Source: an uncultured Psychroserpens sp.
GTDB taxonomy: Bacteria; Bacteroidota; Bacteroidia; Flavobacteriales; Flavobacteriaceae
DNA length: 64,000 bases
Reading direction: 5' to 3'
Assembly (NCBI RefSeq): GCF_947500255.1
Contig: NZ_CANMRL010000001.1
Span: forward strand, 310,001-374,000
Under the pieces are notes generated by a model that worked only from the letters and a program-made list of their open reading frames with translations, was not told the DNA's origin and did not search any database. This document shows, piece by piece, positions 1 through 8,552 of the stretch (position 1 is its first letter; each line of letters begins with the position of its first letter). A program made the translations under genes and the position numbers.

Positions 1-851
1 GCATAATTAGTTTTATCTTCCAAGTTAGGAGCATGAGGTTTAGGCTGAATGCTATTTTTAGCTTCATCTCTTGTTTTCTCTTTCCCATTTTGTTGCACCA
101 CATGTGTCAACTCATGGGCTAATAAATGCTTCCCTTCTGAAGAATCAGGATTATACTTTCCTGAATTAAAATACACATCCTTACCGTGAGTAAAAGCTTG
201 AGCACCTAATTCTTTATTCATATGTATTGCCTCATCATCTGTATGAATATTGACATCACTAAAATCAGTCCCAAAAGAAGCTTCCATTTCGGTTTTTGTC
301 TTTTTAGGCATTCGTCTACCTTGTCCTGATTTCCTTTTAATTTTGTTCGATACCTGATTACTTGCAATTTGGCTATGAGTCGTATTACTCTTGGTTTGCA
401 ACTTTCCTTCCTCCTCTTCGCCTTCCTTTTTATTGATCTTACCTTCTTCTTCGTCCAACTTGTTCACCATATCTTCCTCAGGCTCTTCCAATCTTTGAAC
501 TTCTGGTTTTTCCTGTATTAGTTTATCTTCCTCTATACGCTGTTCGGCAGTTCCTAACTTCTCATCTTCCTGAGGTGTAGCCAACGATTCTCGCTGAATA
601 TTACTAATCTCTTTATTCTGAATATCTGGTTTAGATGAATTATTGACAACAGCATCGGCCATAGTATCAGCTTCTTTTTCATATTTGTCATTTGGTTGCC
701 CTATAGTGAGTTTTGTTTGTACTGTTGCACCCTTATTAAAAAAAGGAGTTTTGCTCTCTTTTGAAAAAAATGGGGTTTCCGATTTTTCTGCTTCTTCGTT
801 ATTATGTGGTCTTTTATTTCTATTTCGACGACTTGAGAATATATTTTTCAT
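1..851 (-). CDS. DUF4157 (eCIS core domain) protein, C-terminus cut by window edge
   Basis: Partial gene with an ATG at 851 and an open frame to the left edge, about 283 residues visible. The N-terminus has the two PFF motifs and the VQTKLTIGQPNDKYEKEAD segment also found in the DUF4157 proteins at 4058 and 8553. An acidic, Lys/Glu-rich linker follows. A DUF4157 domain lies at roughly residues 190-270 and ends in HLLAHELTHVVQQ (HExxH). DUF4157 marks proteins tied to extracellular contractile injection systems, often as cargo or cargo carriers. That role is inferred from family and location. Unlike its two paralogues it lacks the CxxC-EEE motifs and has an ATG start. The gene begins 14 bp after the ParA stop. 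The domain that would define its activity lies outside the window. Confidence 0.85.
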   Translation of the reverse strand, partial: MKNIFSSRRNRNKRPHNNEEAEKSETPFFSKESKTPFFNKGATVQTKLTIGQPNDKYEKEADTMADAVVNNSSKPDIQNKEISNIQRESLATPQEDEKLGTAEQRIEEDKLIQEKPEVQRLEEPEEDMVNKLDEEEGKINKKEGEEEEGKLQTKSNTTHSQIASNQVSNKIKRKSGQGRRMPKKTKTEMEASFGTDFSDVNIHTDDEAIHMNKELGAQAFTHGKDVYFNSGKYNPDSSEGKHLLAHELTHVVQQNGKEKTRDEAKNSIQPKPHAPNLEDKTNY

Positions 852-865
852 GATTTCAATTTTAA

Positions 866-1627
866 TTACATTTTTAACAAAAACTCTCGAGTTAAATCAT
901 TGTAGTCAATTGCTCCATTAGATTTCTTATCATATGTAAAAATATCCATGCCTTTTTCTTGAGCATTTGCAAGGGCAATATTGGTTCGGATATGAGTTTT
1001 AAAAACCTTATCGGTTGTAAACTCAAGTTCTAGTTCTCTTTTAACCTCTTGGTTCATTTTTTTTCTATAATCATATTTCATTAAAATAAAACCCAGCAAT
1101 TTTAATTGACTATTTAATTTATGAACCAGTTCAAAGTGTTTTAAAAAACTTAGTGCTCCCTTTAAGGGTAAAAATTCTGCCAGTAGTGGTATTAAGACAA
1201 AGTCACTAGCCACTAAAGCATTAATAGTTAACATTCCCATCGAGGGTGGACAATCAATAAACACATAATCGTATGTTTTTAATTGTTTTATTAATTGAGA
1301 AAGTATTTGTTCTCTTCCATAGACACTTGCTAATTCTAATTCAACGCTTGCAAGGTCTAAAGAAGATGGGATAACATTAAGACCAGAAGCACTTACTAAT
1401 GCATCGGTTAACTTCGTTGTTTCACCAAATGCTTCTTTACGCAAAATAGTATAAACAGAAGTTTCAATTTCATCTGTTATACCTAGAGATTGTGTTAGGT
1501 TGGCTTGCGGATCAATGTCTATGATTAAAACTTTTTTATCAAGATTCTTTAATCCAGCGGCTAGGTTAATAGCTGTAGTTGTCTTACCCACACCTCCTTT
1601 AAAATTTGCTATTGATATTACTTTCAT
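866..1627 (-). CDS. ParA/MinD-family ATPase, orphan, in eCIS locus
   Basis: 253 aa, usual length for a ParA/Soj ATPase. A deviant Walker A (KGGVGKTT) starts about residue 10, Walker A' (DIDPQANL) is near 38 and Walker B (VFIDCPPS) near 122. Such ATPases dimerise with ATP, bind DNA non-specifically and position plasmids, chromosomes or protein machines. There is no ParB gene, replication gene or parS-like repeat nearby, so plasmid partition is unlikely. The gene sits between a haloperoxidase-like gene (11-bp gap) and a DUF4157 gene (14-bp gap) in the cargo part of the eCIS operon. Positioning of eCIS particles or a regulatory role is inference only. The family assignment is firm; the role is not. 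Confidence 0.9.
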   Translation of the reverse strand: MKVISIANFKGGVGKTTTAINLAAGLKNLDKKVLIIDIDPQANLTQSLGITDEIETSVYTILRKEAFGETTKLTDALVSASGLNVIPSSLDLASVELELASVYGREQILSQLIKQLKTYDYVFIDCPPSMGMLTINALVASDFVLIPLLAEFLPLKGALSFLKHFELVHKLNSQLKLLGFILMKYDYRKKMNQEVKRELELEFTTDKVFKTHIRTNIALANAQEKGMDIFTYDKKSNGAIDYNDLTREFLLKM

Positions 1628-1638
1628 TTTATGTTAAT

Positions 1639-3051
1639 TTAACCCAGTTCTCCATTAAAATATTCATTGGCTTTATACCATACTTCACATCCCACTTTAC
1701 TACCAAGTTTTCGTCCTTCTAGGTCTCCATCTATAAAATGTATACCACCATACAACCTTGAAATACCTGCCTGATTAGCAGCATCCTTTAAAGTTGCCCA
1801 AGTCAAGGTTATATCTTCACAAGGTGTACAGCTAGGTTCAATTCTAGAGCCGCCTTTTGGTATCACAACAGATTCTCCATAATCTCTACTATTGCAAAAA
1901 CTATATAGCACTTCGTCGGCTGCAGCACTAAACGTACTATGTCCCGATACATATTCTGCAAATGGCGGAGTTGGTATGTATGGCATCCACTTTTCACCTT
2001 CTATCTCTTTGGTACCTTCACAGGGACCTCCCCAAGCTTCTAAGGTTTCTCCTTTGTGCAATAAGTTAATTAGCGATTTCGGTCTCACATAGTCATAATA
2101 CACTTTACAATCCCAAGCTGCAATAGCTGCATCTAGTAAAGCATTAGACAACACGAAAAACATTTTTACATCATTCGCATTTTTATACTTGTATTTTCTA
2201 GACAAATAGCGTGCTTGCCTACAACATTGTTCGGGTGGTGAAGCCCAAGGACCTTTTTCACTATTTGCAGTATCTACAAATTTATCTTCGTGCATGCCTG
2301 CCCAAAACTCTGCAATTAACTTTTGCTCATCAGTTAAATTAGCACTGTAATCAATAAGAATCTCTATTTGTTTTTTAAACTCTTTTTCGTCACACGCAGC
2401 AGGCGAAGGTGGTCTAAATTGTCCACTCCATTGTAATGCAAATGGTTTAACTACGCCCCAATGTGGTGTTAAAAACTTTTGCGGTTGAAAATCTCTTAAT
2501 TGTGGTTGCCATCGGTCAATATGCTTTAATGGCTGTGGCACAGGTGGATTAACAGGATGGTAGCCTGTAAAATCAGAAAAATTACCTTTGTGCAACGTGG
2601 CATGAGGATTAGAACCGTCTCCCATACGACATTCTAATACTAGTTTTCCGGATAAATTTCCTATACCAACGGCATTGAAAGGTTTTAAACATGTATCATC
2701 AGGATCATAATCACATTTACACATAAAATCCCTAAACATATTTTTCTTTTCTGGCGGTAAGTCCAACCAAAAAAGGGCTTGCAATACTGTAAAAGCTGCA
2801 TGACTATATACCTTAGCTCGGTTTTCGGAAGTGCATTTACTATCGGGTTGTTTTAAACGACTTCCAGTAGTAGTACTTACTTCACATCCGCCATCATTAT
2901 AATTGGTCCAAGCATCATACATCGCTGTATGCACCATAGCCAAGGCTCGTGCTGCTACAGTAGGCGGTGCTCCAACGTAGTGCAATGCATCACAGGTTAA
3001 ACGGTTCCATTGATGGGCTTTGCTGGGTTTGTAATTATAGTTTGTACTCAT
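1639..3051 (-). CDS. Vanadium-dependent haloperoxidase-like / PAP2-superfamily protein
   Basis: 470 aa. The C-terminal half carries the vanadate/phosphate-binding signatures of the superfamily. These are KVYYDYVRP (the Kx6RP motif), YVSGHSTFSA (the SGH motif, in place of PSGH) and SRLYGGIHFIDGD (the SRx5H motif, with the catalytic-type His). Members oxidise halides with hydrogen peroxide or act as acid phosphatases, and sequence alone does not separate these. No signal peptide is visible, and the N-terminus is rich in Cys for an enzyme of this kind. It is co-directional with the eCIS genes and lies between the ankyrin gene (99-bp gap) and parA (11-bp gap). Delivery as an eCIS payload is a speculation from position. 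Confidence 0.85.
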   Translation of the reverse strand: MSTNYNYKPSKAHQWNRLTCDALHYVGAPPTVAARALAMVHTAMYDAWTNYNDGGCEVSTTTGSRLKQPDSKCTSENRAKVYSHAAFTVLQALFWLDLPPEKKNMFRDFMCKCDYDPDDTCLKPFNAVGIGNLSGKLVLECRMGDGSNPHATLHKGNFSDFTGYHPVNPPVPQPLKHIDRWQPQLRDFQPQKFLTPHWGVVKPFALQWSGQFRPPSPAACDEKEFKKQIEILIDYSANLTDEQKLIAEFWAGMHEDKFVDTANSEKGPWASPPEQCCRQARYLSRKYKYKNANDVKMFFVLSNALLDAAIAAWDCKVYYDYVRPKSLINLLHKGETLEAWGGPCEGTKEIEGEKWMPYIPTPPFAEYVSGHSTFSAAADEVLYSFCNSRDYGESVVIPKGGSRIEPSCTPCEDITLTWATLKDAANQAGISRLYGGIHFIDGDLEGRKLGSKVGCEVWYKANEYFNGELG

Positions 3052-3150
3052 TGTGTATAATTTTTGTTTTTTTGATAATTTTATAAACCTTTATATTCTT
3101 TGGTTTTTTTACATTAATTTTAAACTAATTCAAGGAAATTTATTCTTGCA

Positions 3151-4041
3151 TTATTTCAAAAGCTCTACTATTTTTTTATTTCTTGTATAATGAATTGGTG
3201 TTTTTCCATTTTTATCCATAAGATTCTTATTAGCACCTGCTTCCATTAAAATTTCTACCATTCTTACGTTTCCTCTATTAGTGGCTATAAACAAAGGAGA
3301 CCACAAATCATGTGGATTAACTAAATCTATATCTGCTCCTAGATCTATTAATACTCTAACTATATCTATTGATCCTATATTTATTGCCAAAGAGAGCGCT
3401 GTATGACCATTATCATTTTGACAATTTACATCAGGATAATATTTTAATATTAAATCGACACACTTTCTTAAAGGAAAACTAATTGCTATTAGCAAAGTTG
3501 TATTTCCATAATTGTCTGTGCTATTTATATCTGCTCCTGCATCTAAAATCAATTTTACTTGTTTACATATTTCTTCTTCAGGAAATGATACTGAAGGGTT
3601 CATTAGAGAAGATAGAAGTGGGCTAATTCCTTGTATGTCTTTTGCATTTAAATCTGCTCCTGCATTAATTAATAAAGTGGTTATTTCAGAGTTCTTAGAA
3701 AAATGTAGTGGAGTTCTTAGAAACTTATTATCCCTTTCATTAATATTTGCTTTTCTATTTACAATTTCTTCTACTAAATCTGGATCACCGTAAGAAACCG
3801 CCATATGCAGTAACGAATAAGAGTTACTATTTTTCTTTTGATTTACATCAAAACCATAATCTAAAAGTAATTTTGCTTTTTCTATAACAGGTTCGTATAC
3901 ATAATCCAATAATTGATAAAAAACCTCTATACTTTTTTTTGTATTGTAATTTATATCTGGATTATGTAGGAGTATTGCTTCCAGTTCTTTTGAATCAGTA
4001 TTTTTTATCGCCTCTTTTAATTCCTTTATAATCTTACTCAT
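3151..4041 (-). CDS. Ankyrin-repeat protein, possible immunity partner of the preceding nuclease-type effector
   Basis: About 296 aa from the ATG at 4041. A TTG at 4065 would add eight residues and overlap the upstream stop by 8 bp, so the start is uncertain. At least six ankyrin repeats are readable, for example YSLLHMAVSYGDPDLVEEI, TPLHFSKNSEITTLLINAGA and TALSLAINIGSIDIVRVLI. Repeats fill nearly the whole protein and there is no signal peptide. Ankyrin proteins bind other proteins. In polymorphic toxin loci they recur as immunity proteins encoded directly after the toxin. This gene follows the HNH-tipped DUF4157 gene with no gap or a slight overlap, which fits that pattern. The immunity role is inference. 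Confidence 0.85.
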   Translation of the reverse strand: MSKIIKELKEAIKNTDSKELEAILLHNPDINYNTKKSIEVFYQLLDYVYEPVIEKAKLLLDYGFDVNQKKNSNSYSLLHMAVSYGDPDLVEEIVNRKANINERDNKFLRTPLHFSKNSEITTLLINAGADLNAKDIQGISPLLSSLMNPSVSFPEEEICKQVKLILDAGADINSTDNYGNTTLLIAISFPLRKCVDLILKYYPDVNCQNDNGHTALSLAINIGSIDIVRVLIDLGADIDLVNPHDLWSPLFIATNRGNVRMVEILMEAGANKNLMDKNGKTPIHYTRNKKIVELLK

Positions 4042-4057
4042 CCTTTTATCAATTTTG

Positions 4058-7000
4058 TTATGCAAATCTTTCTATTTTGAAGAATTTATTCTCTGTATAT
4101 TGTAACTGATATAGTCTTACCGTTCTAACCGTACTAGCAGTAGAATCCCAAAATGTAACTTCTTGTCCGTAAACTTGATTTCCTCCTTGATTAGCTCCAG
4201 TGTCTAAAGGCCAAAGGTTATTTATATGATCAGCATTACTGTATCTTCCTCCTAAACCAATATCAATAACATGATCCATTTGCCTCAAGTTTGTATTATT
4301 ATAATTACGCATTAGGGTTCTAAATCTACCTTGAATTGCACGTGAACGGCCTCCTGCTCTTTGTCTGCGAACAATAAAACCTAGACTAGGCATGAAACGA
4401 TTTGCAATTCCTATTCTCAAATATCTACGTCCATTACTTCTTGTAATTACTGAATATCTACTACTTAAAGACCCAGAAGTAGGAAAAGAATTGTATTGAG
4501 TAGGAGGTATTTCAATCCAAGTTTCACTTCCAAAATTAACAGTAGGAGTATTAAGGGGTCTTTGGGGAGTCCTACCTCTCCACCTACTAGAGTTATAATT
4601 GCTAAAACTTATTGTGGGATAATTATTAGGGTTTTTATACCAAGTAATTGGTATAGGCTTTCTAGCCGAGCCATCTGGCAAAGTAGAGCTTTGATTAATT
4701 TCTGCAATCTCCTTATCTGTAGTATCTGCTTTTTGAATTATTGGTTTATTTATTTTTTGCTGAATGGAGCCATTTCCGTTCTTAATTTTTCCTATATTTT
4801 TTGCAGGACTCATTGAGGCTATTACATTCCAATCATTTTCTCTTTCATCCCACTCTACTTCTAGTTTACGATATCTAAAGTTTTCCTTGTAAGGTTCTAG
4901 AATATTATCTAATGTTCTTTTGTTTAAATCTGATGGACTGAATCCTTCTCTTATTCTTTCGCGAACTGCTTGTTTTCCACGGTTCCACCTTCCATTAGCC
5001 GGACCAGAAATTACTCGTTTTATTAATATCCTACCAACTTGAGTACCTACTGTTCCTTCTATTGGGTTGACTCCAAATTTTTTACGAGCCATTAATTTCC
5101 AGTATCCACTATTTTCTTCATCTTGTACTAATCTTCTGTTTCGTGTACCAGCTCCAAAAGGCACTCCAGCCACACTATTAAAAGGGAGTCGAATAGCATT
5201 AAATAAATTAGCTGCTTCTCTTCTTGTTTTTCCTTCATATCCTGTATTTATTCCTCTTGTCAACCCCATTACTTGAGCAACAAAAGCACTCCATGCTAAA
5301 ATATTCTGTGCAGTACCTTTTAACGCACGCATAATCCATGCTATGATATCATCAATAAGTCGTTTAAAGCTTGCAAAAATTCGTCCTAGAGCTTCACCTA
5401 ATCTCTGGAACAAGGTTCTCATTTTATCCATAACCCAAGTAAATAGCTCTTTTGCTCTCTGCAATAAACCCCGAGCTGCATTACGAGCTCCAGAACGTAA
5501 CATTCCTAGAATTCTTCTAAACCAAGCTATTCCTTGTGTTATTTTACCGATTACAAAACCAATTCCTTTGGTGAGTAAAACTTCAAATAGGATACGACCA
5601 ATAATATCTCCTATTTTATAACCTACACCAGAACTAGTCATTGTATTAACATAAGTAAACAGTCCTTCGGCCATTTCTCTTCCAGTATTTTCGGCAAAGT
5701 TAGCTGCTTCTCCGGTAGTTTCATTAATCCAGTCAACTAATACCTGAGGGCTGTTCATAACAGTATTAATGATATACTGTAACAAGTTTTCTCTTGCTAG
5801 TAGTTCTTGTAACCTAGTTGAAAGTTCGGTTATGCGATCTAACATTCGTTCTAACATCTCAACATCTGGAACTAAATTTCTAAAAAAGTTAATTATACCT
5901 TGAATAATGCTAGGCATTTCGATACCTAAGCTTATTACTCCTGATACTAGTGTCCATGCTTGATGTAAAAAACCGCCTATTAAGCCTCGCATCCAAGCAC
6001 CATAGGTTCTTGGATCTATTAATAGATTTAATACTTTATTTACAAAATTTATTTTTTCATCTGGAGTATATCCATCTAAGCGATTTAAGAAACTCACTGC
6101 TCCTGATCTAAAGATATTCCATATCTGTTCTGGAACTCCTGAGGGTCTTAAATATTCTACAGCGCCACGTAATAGCTCTATTACAAAATCTATGGCTACA
6201 ATTTTAAGATCTCTAGGTAAGAAAAACCATGCTAAGCGTGTTATTAGTGCCACTGCATATACAGGCCACATAAAGGGGTTTATAACTAGTGCTACGATCC
6301 CTAATACAAAATCGAGAATTGGTCGTACACATTCCCAAAGACTTTGTAACAGATCTTTAGCTAAAGTCATTACAGCATTAAAGTCTTCTTTAAGACTAGT
6401 GTAGAGTGAATCAAATTCAGCTTTTATTTGATTAAATAAAAGTCGAAGTTCTGCCATAAACCCGCGAACTTCGTCAATAACTTGTAAAATACCTATAGAG
6501 TTCAAGAAGTCTTTAACTGCTTGTTTTACAGAAGTAACAATTCCATTAACCCAAGTGACTGCTTGCTGAAGGTGCAACTTAGCCTGCTGAGCTCCTCTGC
6601 TTATTGCTGGCAATATTTCGTTCGCAAATTGATCTTTAAGGTCAATAAGAGTTTGCCAACCCGACCAATTTGTCACTACCCATTTTAGAGATTCCCATAT
6701 TCTCGGACCTGCCTGATAAATAGCTACTATAGGTCCTAACGGACTAAAAGCAAGCATAAGTCCGCCCAATACCTTTAGAGGCTGAAGTACAGGTTCTATA
6801 TATGATTTTATTTCTTCCCATACTTCTGCAGCTATTTCTTTAAATCGATCCCATATTGAAGTAGCTGAATCTTGCAGTAAGCCTAGCTGTGTTTTAATCC
6901 ATTCCCAAATATCTACAAATAGCTGTCTAATTCCTTCGGTTCTATCCCAAATCCATCTTGCTGTTGATTGTAACCAATCCCATGCATCACCAGCAAACTG

Positions 7001-8377
7001 GCGAATGGCCTCCCAAGCTGGTTTTCCAATATTATCCCAAAAAGCAGATGCATATCCGCCCAATGTTTGTAAACCCAGTCGTATTTGTTGAATAACTGGG
7101 TCGGTCATATCACCAAAGAACGAAACTAAAGCATCAATTTTCTCATATAGCGTATTACACTTATCTGCTACTTCATTTTTCCATTGTTTTAGTTTTACTT
7201 TTGAATTTGAGAAAAAATCACGGATTTTACCAACAAGATCACTATTCTCTATTTGGGTTTTCAAGTTTCTAACAACTCGCATTACGCTTTGAAAAATTCG
7301 CCTCTTCAATTCGACATCAACCCCGTTGGTAAGTAAATCCCATAGACCAGGAGCATATTGGTTTAAGGTTGTTCTCATAAATGATGCACCTGCATTCCTT
7401 ACAGTATCTACACCTGAACTTACAGTATCGGAAATAGCACCTCCAATATTCGTTAGCCCTCGACCTGCTGAAGAAAGCGCACTCGATCCTGCTTGTCTGA
7501 CATCGTCCCACGAAAGTTTTTGAACAGAAGGTGTTACATCTGAAGCGCCTTGCTGAACTGTATGTGTTAATTCATGGGCCAATAAATGCTTCCCTGAGTT
7601 TGAATTGGTATCGTACTTACCTTCATTAAAATAGATATCTGACCCATGAGTGAATGCTTGGGCACCGATATCCTGACTCATTTGCACAGCTTCAGAACCA
7701 GTATGAATTTTTACCTTACTAAAATCAGCTCCAAATTCAGAACCCATAGAGGTTTGCAAATCTGATGGAAGCGAACGCCCTCCTCCTTTGCTAGAATTTA
7801 ACCTACTTTCAAGGTTTGATGTATTTTCAGAAGGTGTATCTATTCCCTTTCTTTGAAGTAGTTGATCATTGTCTGGCAATTCCTCCTCTTCTTTTCTTAG
7901 TACATACTCTTCCTGGTCACAAGTTGCACATTTAGTTTGGACTATTGAAGTGTTTATCAGTTTGGCTTGGACATTGGTCTCTTCGGAATTACTTTCAAAA
8001 ATAGGTTTTAACTGTACTGCATTAGTTTCTTTATCTAAAAGGTCTTCCTTTTTTTGTAGTTTCTCTTCCTCCTCGCATGACGAGCATTGTCTTTGAATTA
8101 GTCCTGAGGGTTTATTGGCAATTGAATTAGTTACAGGTTGATTTAACCGTTGAACCACTTTATCTGCCATGGCATCTGCCTCTACTTCATATTTATCGTT
8201 GGCTTGTCCAATAGTTAGTTTTGTCTGTATAGCTGATGATGTATTGAAAAAAGGCTGTGCTGTTTCATTTTGTTTAGAAAAAAAACTATCTTGCCCTTCT
8301 TTGTTAAAGAAAGGTTGTCGCTTTGCCTGAATCAGGTTATTAGCTGTTGAACTAGTTTTTGTTTCTACTGTCTTCAA
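4058..8377 (-). CDS. DUF4157 eCIS cargo protein with C-terminal HNH-like nuclease motif
   Basis: 1439 aa from a TTG at 8377, 1 bp after the stop of the small gene before it. The start is supported by the paralogue at 11462, whose first residues (xKTVETKTSST) match. The N-terminus has three FF motifs (QPFFNKEG, SFFSK, QPFFNT), then QTKLTIGQANDKYEVEAD. Two CxxC-E-rich motifs follow (near residues 98-104 and 150-156), then the DUF4157 domain at about 195-277 with HExxH at 268-272. A very long Trp-rich helical region with several hydrophobic stretches fills about 290-1050. The last 75 residues contain MDHVIDIGLGG, NNLWPLD and a further Asn near 1396. This DH-GG-N-N layout is like HNH/endonuclease-VII toxin tips, including those on other DUF4157 proteins. 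Nuclease activity is inferred. Confidence 0.85.
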   Translation of the reverse strand: MKTVETKTSSTANNLIQAKRQPFFNKEGQDSFFSKQNETAQPFFNTSSAIQTKLTIGQANDKYEVEADAMADKVVQRLNQPVTNSIANKPSGLIQRQCSSCEEEEKLQKKEDLLDKETNAVQLKPIFESNSEETNVQAKLINTSIVQTKCATCDQEEYVLRKEEEELPDNDQLLQRKGIDTPSENTSNLESRLNSSKGGGRSLPSDLQTSMGSEFGADFSKVKIHTGSEAVQMSQDIGAQAFTHGSDIYFNEGKYDTNSNSGKHLLAHELTHTVQQGASDVTPSVQKLSWDDVRQAGSSALSSAGRGLTNIGGAISDTVSSGVDTVRNAGASFMRTTLNQYAPGLWDLLTNGVDVELKRRIFQSVMRVVRNLKTQIENSDLVGKIRDFFSNSKVKLKQWKNEVADKCNTLYEKIDALVSFFGDMTDPVIQQIRLGLQTLGGYASAFWDNIGKPAWEAIRQFAGDAWDWLQSTARWIWDRTEGIRQLFVDIWEWIKTQLGLLQDSATSIWDRFKEIAAEVWEEIKSYIEPVLQPLKVLGGLMLAFSPLGPIVAIYQAGPRIWESLKWVVTNWSGWQTLIDLKDQFANEILPAISRGAQQAKLHLQQAVTWVNGIVTSVKQAVKDFLNSIGILQVIDEVRGFMAELRLLFNQIKAEFDSLYTSLKEDFNAVMTLAKDLLQSLWECVRPILDFVLGIVALVINPFMWPVYAVALITRLAWFFLPRDLKIVAIDFVIELLRGAVEYLRPSGVPEQIWNIFRSGAVSFLNRLDGYTPDEKINFVNKVLNLLIDPRTYGAWMRGLIGGFLHQAWTLVSGVISLGIEMPSIIQGIINFFRNLVPDVEMLERMLDRITELSTRLQELLARENLLQYIINTVMNSPQVLVDWINETTGEAANFAENTGREMAEGLFTYVNTMTSSGVGYKIGDIIGRILFEVLLTKGIGFVIGKITQGIAWFRRILGMLRSGARNAARGLLQRAKELFTWVMDKMRTLFQRLGEALGRIFASFKRLIDDIIAWIMRALKGTAQNILAWSAFVAQVMGLTRGINTGYEGKTRREAANLFNAIRLPFNSVAGVPFGAGTRNRRLVQDEENSGYWKLMARKKFGVNPIEGTVGTQVGRILIKRVISGPANGRWNRGKQAVRERIREGFSPSDLNKRTLDNILEPYKENFRYRKLEVEWDERENDWNVIASMSPAKNIGKIKNGNGSIQQKINKPIIQKADTTDKEIAEINQSSTLPDGSARKPIPITWYKNPNNYPTISFSNYNSSRWRGRTPQRPLNTPTVNFGSETWIEIPPTQYNSFPTSGSLSSRYSVITRSNGRRYLRIGIANRFMPSLGFIVRRQRAGGRSRAIQGRFRTLMRNYNNTNLRQMDHVIDIGLGGRYSNADHINNLWPLDTGANQGGNQVYGQEVTFWDSTASTVRTVRLYQLQYTENKFFKIERFA
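7552..8377 (-). repeat. Long DNA repeat copy A: shared 5' module of DUF4157 gene
   Basis: The first 830 or so bases of this gene closely match the first 830 of the next DUF4157 gene (copy B at 10631-11462). Long runs are identical or nearly so at DNA level, for example around the HELTH codons and the KLTIGQ codons. Bounds are approximate. The duplication covers the FF motifs, both CxxC motifs and the DUF4157 domain, and stops abruptly where the proteins diverge. Confidence 0.8.
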
Positions 8378-8378
8378 T

Positions 8379-8549
8379 CTATTTTTTCTTTATTAATGTT
8401 TTATAAAAAAGCTCTAATACAATACCCAATAGTGCTCCTATAATGGCAGCCTCAATTATTCCACCTTCAAGGAAGAAAACAAAAGAACTACCAATCATTC
8501 CTCCTAAAAGACTAAGAACAAGTATTCTCTTTTTTATTAACCAACTCAT
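8379..8549 (-). CDS. Small membrane protein (56 aa) between two eCIS effector genes
   Basis: An ATG at 8549 and TAG at 8379-8381 give 56 aa. The start lies 3 bp after the stop of the 969-aa effector gene and the stop lies 1 bp before the TTG of the 1439-aa gene, so translation is probably coupled. The N-terminus is basic (MSWLIKKR). Two Gly-rich hydrophobic segments follow (about residues 8-26 and 30-48), separated by LEGG, with a basic tail (KTLIKKK). That pattern suggests a two-pass inner-membrane protein, as in holin-like or small immunity proteins. The upstream effector ends in a long hydrophobic Gly/Ala region, so an immunity or membrane-partner role is possible. No family was recognised. 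Confidence 0.75.
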   Translation of the reverse strand: MSWLIKKRILVLSLLGGMIGSSFVFFLEGGIIEAAIIGALLGIVLELFYKTLIKKK

Positions 8550-8552
8550 ATC

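Noticed and set aside
866-1627. Plasmid partition locus
   Set aside because: No ParB, replication gene or iteron-like repeats around it.
7552-8377. DUF4157 HExxH read as proof of an active metallopeptidase
   Set aside because: The motif is conserved in the family, but no third metal ligand or activity can be shown from sequence.
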